From JAVBRU01 sp031547595 (GTDB lineage Bacteria; Bacillota; Clostridia; Christensenellales; Aristaeellaceae), in the NCBI GenBank assembly GCA_031547595.1, contig JAVBRU010000003.1, forward strand, positions 1-5,074: a DNA stretch of 5,074 bases, read 5' to 3'. A model generated the notes under the pieces. It had not been told where the DNA came from. It searched no databases and worked only from the letters and a program-made list of their open reading frames with translations. Numbering within the stretch: the stretch's first letter is position 1; each line of letters begins with the position of its first letter. The position numbers and the translations under genes were made by a program. Shown here in pieces: positions 1 to 5,074 of the stretch.

Positions 1-1620
1 GGTTTCGCCAAGCAAAGACGCGATCTCTTGCACGATGCGCATTTGCTTATCCACCACCTTATCGGCAATTTCCACCGTCTGGCGGCTGATGACCTCTTTC
101 TTCTCGCGCTGCTGCGCTTCCTCGGTGATATCGCGCATAAAACAAATCAGCACATGATAGTCCCGATCGTAGAGGATGCTCTGCTCCACATAACGGTTGT
201 ATTCGGCAAGGTACACCCGGTTATCCCGCACGCAGCGCCCGTTCTGGCATACGTCCACAAAGACCTTGGGATCGAGAATGCGGATCACAGGCTCGCCCAG
301 CACATCCGCTGCAGCGCGCAAGTTCATGATCTTGCAGGCGGCGCGGTTGATCTGCTGCACTTCCAATTCTTCATTGAGCACGATCAGGCCGTTGGGCGAA
401 TTTTTGACAATCGTATCCGAAAAATTCTCCGCCCGGTCTTTCAGGAACGGCAAGCACATGGACACATCGGCCTTGCCCTGATAGATGGCAATGGCCTTTT
501 CCCGGCAGGTGCTATACCCGCAGGAGCCGCAGTTCAGCTCGTCCTCCGGCTTGGTCTTTCCCATTTCCTTGAGCAGTGCCGCGATCTCGCTGTCGTTTGG
601 CATGGGCAGCTTGCGTCCGATGTATTCGATGTTTTTATACAGCGCCTCCGGCCCCGGCATCGGTACGTCAAAATCTTTTATGCCCGCATAGCGCGTGATG
701 GTCTGGTAGTCCCGAAGCGGCGCGCGGTGGTATTTCTCCATCACGGGGCCGCCGATGCAGCTGCCGGAACACGCAGACATTTCGATCACGCATTTGTGCA
801 GGTTGCCGCGCTCGATGTCCTTGAGGGCAGCAATGCAGTTTTCCACGCCGTCTATGGCCATGTAGGTATAGCCCGGCAGGTCCTGCGCCATGGTTTTGAG
901 CACGCCGCCGGTGGTGGGGAACAGCCGCGCCTTGCTTTCGTTGCTGCTGTCCATTTGCTTTTTGAGCTCAACCTGCTCGGCACCCAGCCAGCGCGTCAGC
1001 TCCTCAAAGGTCAATACGGCATCCACAATGCCCTCGTAATGCTCAGCCTCGTCCTTCTTGGCCACGCAGGGGCCGATGAAGACAGTCTTGGCCTTGGGGA
1101 TGCGGCTTTTGATATCCCGGCAGTGCGCCTGCATGGGCGATACCACGGGGGCGAGGAACTCCAGCTCGCTTTGGAAATGCTTTTGAATCAGCAGATTAAC
1201 CGAGTGGCAGCAGGAGGTGATCAGGATATCGCGCGGCTCTTCCCTGAGGATGCGCTCGTACTCCGTTTTCACCATCGTAGCGCCCAGCGCTGTTTCTTCC
1301 ACATCCATAAAGCCCAGTTGCTTCATCGCTTCGCGCATGGCATCGATGCCCACGCCATCATAATTGGCCACAAAGGAGGGGGCCAGGCTGGCCACCACCG
1401 GCGCGCCACTTTGGATCAGCACCTTCACCTTTTCGGTTTCGTCCACGATTTCCTTGGCGTTCTGCGGGCAGACCACAAAGCATTGCCCGCACAGGATGCA
1501 CTCGTTGCCCACAATATGCGCCTGATTGCCCGAAAAGCGGATGGATTTGACCGGGCAGTGCCGAATGCACTTATAGCAGTTTTTGCAGTTGGATTTTTTC
1601 AGCTTCAGGCAATCAGCCAT
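1..1620 (-). CDS. hydS: HydS-like sensory [FeFe]-hydrogenase with PAS domain, C-terminus cut by window edge
   Basis: From the ATG at 1620 the frame is open for 540 codons to the window edge with no stop. Residues 12-22 and 41-51 hold two bacterial-ferredoxin [4Fe-4S] motifs (C-x2-C-x2-C-x3-C-P). The H-cluster domain follows, with loops TSCCHS (135-140), GPCVAKKDE (183-191) and EMSACSGSCIGG (280-291). All four H-cluster cysteines are present: Cys138, Cys185, Cys284 and Cys288. Residues 364-389 hold a further [4Fe-4S] motif, NCGSCGYSTC plus Cys389. A PAS domain spans about 400-500 (from IVKNSPNGLIVLN to MRDIT), then a charged, probably coiled-coil helix. This order, together with loops that depart from those of catalytic enzymes, matches group C putative sensory hydrogenases, thought to sense H2 or redox state rather than evolve H2 in bulk. 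Maturation would need HydE, HydF and HydG, not encoded here. Related proteins are, from memory, about 570-580 residues long, so little is probably missing. A sensory role is family knowledge; the signal and partner are inference. Confidence 0.92.
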   Translation of the reverse strand, partial: MADCLKLKKSNCKNCYKCIRHCPVKSIRFSGNQAHIVGNECILCGQCFVVCPQNAKEIVDETEKVKVLIQSGAPVVASLAPSFVANYDGVGIDAMREAMKQLGFMDVEETALGATMVKTEYERILREEPRDILITSCCHSVNLLIQKHFQSELEFLAPVVSPMQAHCRDIKSRIPKAKTVFIGPCVAKKDEAEHYEGIVDAVLTFEELTRWLGAEQVELKKQMDSSNESKARLFPTTGGVLKTMAQDLPGYTYMAIDGVENCIAALKDIERGNLHKCVIEMSACSGSCIGGPVMEKYHRAPLRDYQTITRYAGIKDFDVPMPGPEALYKNIEYIGRKLPMPNDSEIAALLKEMGKTKPEDELNCGSCGYSTCREKAIAIYQGKADVSMCLPFLKDRAENFSDTIVKNSPNGLIVLNEELEVQQINRAACKIMNLRAAADVLGEPVIRILDPKVFVDVCQNGRCVRDNRVYLAEYNRYVEQSILYDRDYHVLICFMRDITEEAQQREKKEVISRQTVEIADKVVDKQMRIVQEIASLLGET

Positions 1621-1626
1621 CCCCTG

Positions 1627-1878
1627 TCAACCCCTTTCACTTTGAAGCACATGCTCCGCAAAAAATTCCTTAAAATTCTCCCGGGTGATCCCGGTATAAA
1701 TATCGTCGTCCACCTGCACAGTCACGCCCTCGCGGTTGCATTTGCCCACACAAAAGCTGCCTGCCAGCGTCACCTCATCGCTGAGGTGATGCTCGGCAAC
1801 GGCTTTTTCCAATAGCTCTACAATATCGCGGGACCCCTTGATGTGGCAGGACGAGCCGATGCACACCATCACTATCAT
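1627..1878 (-). CDS. Thioredoxin-like [2Fe-2S] ferredoxin (NuoE C-terminal type), second copy
   Basis: This 83-residue paralogue of the preceding ferredoxin has the same cysteine layout: Cys6 and Cys11 (VCIGSSCHIKGS), then Cys43 and Cys47 (FCVGKCNREG). By eye the two proteins match at about half of their positions, mostly around the two cluster loops, while the charged helix surfaces and C-termini differ. This looks like an old tandem duplication whose copies may now serve different partners. The gene begins 3 bases after the TAA of the first copy, with a modest AAGG at 1890-1887, 8 bases before the ATG. A start at the fourth codon (ATG at 1869) is possible but would leave the first cluster cysteine at position 3. 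It ends 6 bases before the HydS-like gene, making it the nearest candidate partner for that protein's N-terminal clusters. Confidence 0.9.
   Translation of the reverse strand: MIVMVCIGSSCHIKGSRDIVELLEKAVAEHHLSDEVTLAGSFCVGKCNREGVTVQVDDDIYTGITRENFKEFFAEHVLQSERG
1631..1637 (-). promoter_or_regulatory. Probable Shine-Dalgarno site for the HydS-like gene
   Basis: The minus strand reads AAAGGGG inside the last codons of the second ferredoxin, 10 bases before the ATG at 1620. The spacing is slightly long. The closer AGGGG directly against the ATG is too near to act as a ribosome site. The placement suggests that translation of this gene depends on ribosomes finishing the ferredoxin. Confidence 0.55.
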
Positions 1879-1881
1879 CGT

Positions 1882-2121
1882 TTATACCTTGGCCAGTATT
1901 TCTTTTTCAAAGAAGGCTTTCACATCGTCCGGCGTCACAGAGTGCACGGTGCCATCGATGTCCACACACACGCCCTCCTGGCATTTGCCCACGCAGAAGG
2001 TGCCGTTCAGCTCCACCCGGTCGCCGAGGTTTTTCTCGGCAATCAGATATTGCAGCTGCTCCACCACCGGGCGGGAGCCCTTTAGATGACAGGACGAACC
2101 AATACAAACAGTTACTTTCAT
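1882..2121 (-). CDS. Thioredoxin-like [2Fe-2S] ferredoxin (NuoE C-terminal type), first copy
   Basis: This 79-residue protein is a stand-alone version of the thioredoxin-fold [2Fe-2S] domain of NuoE/HydC-type subunits. The cluster cysteines are Cys6 and Cys11 (VCIGSSCHLKGS, spacing C-x4-C) and Cys43 and Cys47 (FCVGKCQEG, spacing C-x3-C). No other domain is present, so it should be a small soluble electron carrier or a redox-sensing partner. The ATG at 2121 is chosen because GAGGTG lies 7 bases before it. An in-frame GTG at 2136 would add five residues and overlap the upstream stop codon, but it has no comparable ribosome site. Proteins of this kind commonly sit beside [FeFe]-hydrogenase genes in Clostridia, where they may shuttle electrons to or from the H-cluster protein; that role is inferred here. 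An additional Cys52 is not conserved in the second copy. Confidence 0.9.
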   Translation of the reverse strand: MKVTVCIGSSCHLKGSRPVVEQLQYLIAEKNLGDRVELNGTFCVGKCQEGVCVDIDGTVHSVTPDDVKAFFEKEILAKV

Positions 2122-2128
2122 ATTACTG

Positions 2129-2134
2129 CACCTC
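2129..2134 (-). promoter_or_regulatory. Shine-Dalgarno site deciding the start of the first ferredoxin
   Basis: The minus strand reads GAGGTG, 7 bases before the ATG at 2121. It overlaps the last two bases of the TGA stop of the phosphotransferase gene (2135-2133), which points to translational coupling. It supports the ATG at 2121 over the GTG at 2136, which itself overlaps the same stop. Confidence 0.75.
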
Positions 2135-2882
2135 ACTCATAGTCTACTACGTTGACCCAGCTGAGCAGGAACTCCCGCTCTTTCTGGTTGCCCTTCACCG
2201 ATTGCGACGCCGCAACGATAGGCAGCCACTTTTGCACATACTGCTTGGCAGTGTCGCTTTTTTTACAGAAGAGGTTCAGGTATTTATCGGCACTGCCGAT
2301 GTCCCCCGCCAGCCAGAACAGGAGGTAGGTACGCGCCGCATCGGCGGACGCATTGCCCTGTGTGGCGTGCGACCAGTCCAGGATATAGGGTGTGCCATCG
2401 GGGGTAATGATGATGTTGCTGGGGTTAAAATCACCATGGCACAGCTTGTTGTGCTTGGGCATGGCCTCCAGGCGCATGTGCAGCTCATAACGGGTGGTGG
2501 CGTCAAAATCGGCCTGGCTGATCTTGCGGTTCATTTTGTCCTTCAATTTGTTCAGCAGCGGCGCACGCATGCTGTGCATTTTCAGTTGCAAATCCACCAA
2601 CAGCGCCAGGTATTCGTCGGTCTTGTCCTTGTTTTCTTCCATCAGCTGCGCCAGCGTTTTGCCCTCAACGAAATCCGACACGATGGCCCATTTTCCGTCC
2701 ATCACGGTGACCTCGCGCACCTTGGGGATGTTGAGGCCGGTTTCTTCCACGCGCGCCTGGTTGAGCGCCTCGCCCAGCACATCGGCTTTGGAATAGTCCT
2801 TTTCAAATACCTTGATGGCGCTGTCGCCATCGCGGTAGATGGTCTTGGCATTGCGAACGGCGATAATTCTGTCCAGATTCAT
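2133..2882 (-). CDS. Aminoglycoside phosphotransferase/choline kinase-fold protein, substrate unknown
   Basis: This 249-residue cytoplasmic protein has the protein-kinase-like fold of small-molecule phosphotransferases. The N-lobe carries the likely ATP-anchoring lysine in SAIKVF (Lys24) and a candidate pairing glutamate in GEALNQ (Glu38). The catalytic loop is LCHGDFNPSNIII, with His149, Asp151 and Asn156. The metal-binding aspartate is Asp169 in YILDWSHA. All key residues are present, so it is probably an active kinase. The ATG at 2882 is preferred over an in-frame start at 2915, because a near-perfect AAGGAGG lies 8 bases before it and the 2915 start would overlap the end of adhE. The gene begins 13 bases after adhE and is followed 11 bases later by the first ferredoxin, so it belongs to the same transcript. 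Automatic annotation would call it an aminoglycoside phosphotransferase, but nothing in the neighbourhood points to drug resistance. A sugar, amino alcohol, cofactor precursor or protein could be the substrate, and I cannot choose among them. Confidence 0.88.
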   Translation of the reverse strand: MNLDRIIAVRNAKTIYRDGDSAIKVFEKDYSKADVLGEALNQARVEETGLNIPKVREVTVMDGKWAIVSDFVEGKTLAQLMEENKDKTDEYLALLVDLQLKMHSMRAPLLNKLKDKMNRKISQADFDATTRYELHMRLEAMPKHNKLCHGDFNPSNIIITPDGTPYILDWSHATQGNASADAARTYLLFWLAGDIGSADKYLNLFCKKSDTAKQYVQKWLPIVAASQSVKGNQKEREFLLSWVNVVDYE

Positions 2883-2890
2883 CTTGATGT

Positions 2891-2897
2891 CCTCCTT
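2891..2897 (-). promoter_or_regulatory. Strong Shine-Dalgarno site for the phosphotransferase gene
   Basis: The minus strand reads AAGGAGG, ending 8 bases before the ATG at 2882. Its first two bases are part of the adhE TAA stop codon, so a ribosome ending adhE sits on the site. This favours the 249-residue start over the upstream in-frame start at 2915. Confidence 0.85.
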
Positions 2898-5074
2898 AAT
2901 TGCCATAGTAAGCATTCAAATACATCTGCTTGATTTCGCTCATCAGCGGATAGCGGGGGTTAGCGCCGGTGCACTGGTCGTCAAACGCCTGCTCCACCAT
3001 GTCATCCAGTCGTGCGAGGAAGTCATTCTCGTCAATGCCATATTCTTTGATACTGGCCTTGATGCCCACAGCAGCTTTCAGGTCGTTGACGGCCTTGATG
3101 AGGCTTTCCAGCTTTTCTTCGTTGTTCTTGCCCTTGAGGCCCAGCGTGTCGGCAATTTCGGCATAGCGCGCCAGGGTGTGCGGATGGTCGTACTGGGAGA
3201 AGGTGCCCATCTTGACCGGCACTTCGCTGGCGTTGAAGCGCAGCACTTGCTCGATCATCAGCGCGTTGGCCACGCCGTGGGGCAGGTGGTGGAAGGAACC
3301 GAGCTTGTGCGCCATGGAGTGGCACACGCCCAGGAACGCGTTGGCAAATGCCATACCGGCCATGGTGGCGGCATTGGCCATCTTTTCGCGCGCTACCACG
3401 TCATTCTGGCCGTCATTGTAGGCGCGGGGCAGGTATTCAAAGATGATCTTCAGGGAGCGCAGCGCCAGGCTGTCGGTATAATCGGTGGCGAGCATGGCGG
3501 CATAGGCCTCCAGCGCATGGGTCACAGCGTCAATACCGGAAGCAGCGGTCAGGCCGCGGGGCGCGGACATGTGCAGGTCGGTATCGATGATCGCCATATT
3601 GGGCATCAGTTCATAGTCCGCCAGCGGATACTTGACGCCGGTCTGCTCGTCTGTGATGACGGCAAAGGGCGTGACCTCAGAGCCTGTGCCCGCAGAGGTG
3701 GGGATGGCGATGAAATATGCCTTTTCGCCCATCTTGGGGAAGGGATAAACGCGCTTGCGGATGTCGATAAAGCGCATGGCCATGTCCATAAAATCGGCTT
3801 CCGGATGCTCGTAGAGCACCCACATGATCTTGCCCGCGTCCATGGCAGAACCGCCGCCAAGGGCGATGATGCAATCGGGCTGGAAGGCGCGCATCTGCTC
3901 CGCGCCGGCTTTCGCGCAGGCGAGGGTCGGGTCCGGCTCAACGTTAAAGAAGGTGGTGTGCTGGATGCCCATTTCGTCCAGCTTGGCGGTAATCGGTTGG
4001 GTGTAGCCATTCTGGTAGAGGAAAGTGTCGGTGACGATAAAGGCTTTCTTTTTGCCCATCACATTTTTCAGCTCGTCAAGCGCCACGGGCAGGCAGCCCT
4101 TCTTCATATAAATCTTCTGGGGCGTCCTGAACCACAGCATATTCTCTCTCCTCTCCGCCACCGTTTTGATGTTGAGCAGGTGCTTGACACCCACGTTTTC
4201 GGATACGCTGTTGCCGCCCCAGCTGCCGCAGCCCAGCGTGAGCGAGGGTGCGAGCTTGAAGTTGTACAGATCACCGATGCCGCCGTGGGAGGAGGGGGTG
4301 TTGACCAGTATGCGGCAGGTTTTCATCCGCGCAGAGAACGCGGCCAGCTTGTCTTTTTCGGTGCGCTCGTTGATATAGATGGAGGAGGTGTGGCCATAGC
4401 CGCCGTCCGCCACCAGCTGATCGGCCTTATCAAGGGCTTCTTCAAAGGTTTTGGCCTTGTACATCGCCAGCACAGGGGACAGCTTTTCGTGCGCAAATTC
4501 TTCAGAAAGCTCCACGCTCTCCACTTCGCCCATCAGGATTTTGGTGTTTTCGGCCACGTCCACGCCCGCCAGCTTGGCGATGGTGTAAGCGCTTTGGCCG
4601 ACAATTTTGGCGTTGAGCGCGCCGTTGATGATGATGGTCTTGCGCACTTTTTCAGTTTCTTCTTTGCTCAGGAAGTAGCAGCCACGGGCGGCAAACTCCT
4701 TCTTCGCGGCGGCATACACCTTTTCCATCACGATCACAGACTGCTCGGACGCGCAGATCATGCCGTTATCAAAGGTCTTGGAATGGATGATGGAGTTGAC
4801 AGCCAGCAGGATATCGGCGGTGTCGTCAATGATAGCGGGGGTGTTGCCCGCGCCCACGCCAATGGCGGGCTTGCCGCTGGAGTACGCGGCCTTCACCATG
4901 CCGGGGCCGCCGGTAGCCAGGATGATGTCCGCTTCCTTCATCACCAGGTTGGTCAAATCGAGCTTGGGCACGTCGATCCAATCGATGATGCCTTCCGGCG
5001 CGCCAGCGGCAACGGCTGCTTCCAGCACCAGCTTGGCAGCGGCGAGGGTGCAGTTCTTGGCGCGCGGATGGGGG
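2896..5074 (-). CDS. adhE: Bifunctional acetaldehyde-CoA/alcohol dehydrogenase AdhE, N-terminus cut by window edge
   Basis: AdhE reduces acetyl-CoA to acetaldehyde and then to ethanol in the cytoplasm, using two NADH, and is the main ethanol-forming enzyme of many anaerobes. About 725 codons are visible, read from 5073 (PHPRAKNCTLAAAK) to a TAA at 2898-2896. By recalled comparison with the 891-residue E. coli enzyme, about 150 N-terminal residues lie outside the window. An apparent start (GTG) at 5028 is an internal valine, because the AdhE-like reading continues upstream of it. The aldehyde dehydrogenase half shows GGPGMV, GAGNTP and the catalytic cysteine in KTFDNGMICASEQ (codon 4755-4753). 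A linker around KTVAERRENMLW leads into the iron-dependent alcohol dehydrogenase half, with the NAD-binding ALGGGSAMDAGK. The metal ligands are all present: Asp and His of GIDAVTHALEAY, His of GVCHSMAHK (codon 3321-3319) and the last His of FHHLPHG. It ends at YYGN without the charged tail of the enterobacterial enzyme. It is the first visible gene of the operon. Confidence 0.98.
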   Translation of the reverse strand, partial: PHPRAKNCTLAAAKLVLEAAVAAGAPEGIIDWIDVPKLDLTNLVMKEADIILATGGPGMVKAAYSSGKPAIGVGAGNTPAIIDDTADILLAVNSIIHSKTFDNGMICASEQSVIVMEKVYAAAKKEFAARGCYFLSKEETEKVRKTIIINGALNAKIVGQSAYTIAKLAGVDVAENTKILMGEVESVELSEEFAHEKLSPVLAMYKAKTFEEALDKADQLVADGGYGHTSSIYINERTEKDKLAAFSARMKTCRILVNTPSSHGGIGDLYNFKLAPSLTLGCGSWGGNSVSENVGVKHLLNIKTVAERRENMLWFRTPQKIYMKKGCLPVALDELKNVMGKKKAFIVTDTFLYQNGYTQPITAKLDEMGIQHTTFFNVEPDPTLACAKAGAEQMRAFQPDCIIALGGGSAMDAGKIMWVLYEHPEADFMDMAMRFIDIRKRVYPFPKMGEKAYFIAIPTSAGTGSEVTPFAVITDEQTGVKYPLADYELMPNMAIIDTDLHMSAPRGLTAASGIDAVTHALEAYAAMLATDYTDSLALRSLKIIFEYLPRAYNDGQNDVVAREKMANAATMAGMAFANAFLGVCHSMAHKLGSFHHLPHGVANALMIEQVLRFNASEVPVKMGTFSQYDHPHTLARYAEIADTLGLKGKNNEEKLESLIKAVNDLKAAVGIKASIKEYGIDENDFLARLDDMVEQAFDDQCTGANPRYPLMSEIKQMYLNAYYGN

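Noticed and set aside
28..1815. A 595-codon open reading frame on the plus strand, the longest uninterrupted plus-strand frame
   Set aside because: It is exactly codon-aligned antisense to the HydS-like gene and runs into the second ferredoxin. It stays open because those genes avoid TTA, CTA and TCA codons in that stretch. The minus strand carries clear ferredoxin, H-cluster and PAS motifs, while the plus-strand translation is rich in His, Ala and Leu with no recognisable domain.
2122..2136. GTG start at 2136 for the first ferredoxin, overlapping the kinase stop as GTGA
   Set aside because: GAGGTG at 2134-2129 fits the ATG at 2121, and the resulting N-terminus matches that of the second copy (Cys6 in both).
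2133..2882. Antibiotic resistance gene (aminoglycoside phosphotransferase)
   Set aside because: Only the general fold motifs support this. There are no mobile elements or other resistance genes, base composition matches the neighbours, and the gene is built into a metabolic operon.
2883..2915. Upstream in-frame start for the phosphotransferase that would overlap the end of adhE
   Set aside because: The AAGGAGG at 2897-2891 is placed correctly for the ATG at 2882, and the extra 11 residues would simply read through that ribosome site.
2202..2933. A 243-codon plus-strand open reading frame opposite the phosphotransferase gene
   Set aside because: It has the same codon-aligned antisense geometry. 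The minus strand holds the intact kinase motifs and a strong ribosome site, and the plus frame shows no motif or ribosome site of note.
3606..4010. A 134-codon minus-strand frame inside adhE, with others at 3032-3325 and on the plus strand opposite adhE
   Set aside because: They lie within the well-conserved AdhE coding sequence in other frames, have biased compositions (Pro, Ser, Arg) and no domain features.
1..5074. CRISPR arrays, tRNA or rRNA genes, insertion sequences, riboswitches and intrinsic terminators
   Set aside because: Nearly every base is coding; the longest gap is 13 bases. I saw no spaced repeats, inverted-repeat ends, transposase motifs or GC hairpins followed by T-runs.

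Overview
The window reads as part of one minus-strand operon from an obligately anaerobic, fermentative Firmicute of the Clostridia (a Ruminococcaceae/Lachnospiraceae-like gut or sediment fermenter is my best guess). The reasons are a clostridial-type bifunctional alcohol/acetaldehyde dehydrogenase, an H-cluster protein of the sensory [FeFe]-hydrogenase type, strong AAGGAGG-like ribosome binding sites and very tight gene packing. The DNA is GC-rich with a GC-leaning third codon position. No plus-strand gene is supported.

Layout in the direction of transcription (right to left): (1) 5074-2896, adhE, lacking roughly its first 150 codons at the window edge; (2) 2882-2133, a small phosphotransferase of the aminoglycoside phosphotransferase/choline kinase fold with intact catalytic motifs but unknown substrate; (3) 2121-1882 and (4) 1878-1627, two paralogous thioredoxin-fold [2Fe-2S] ferredoxins of the NuoE C-terminal type, about half identical to each other; (5) 1620-1, a HydS-like protein with two N-terminal [4Fe-4S] clusters, an H-cluster domain with altered motifs, a further [4Fe-4S] domain, a PAS domain and the start of a coiled coil, cut by the window edge probably close to its C-terminus. 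Gaps between genes are 13, 11, 3 and 6 bases, so the genes are almost certainly co-transcribed and probably translationally coupled. There is no room for an internal terminator or a conventional intergenic promoter. The promoter must lie upstream of adhE, outside the window.

Together the genes suggest a fermentation redox module. AdhE disposes of NADH by making ethanol from acetyl-CoA. The small ferredoxins and the HydS-like protein look like a relay and sensor that read hydrogen or ferredoxin/NADH redox state and pass the signal on through PAS and coiled-coil segments. The kinase-like protein is the least explained member. The linkage of a sensory hydrogenase to fermentation enzymes fits what is known of group C [FeFe]-hydrogenases. 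The physical linkage of the kinase, the paired ferredoxins and the sensor to adhE is the part most worth pursuing.
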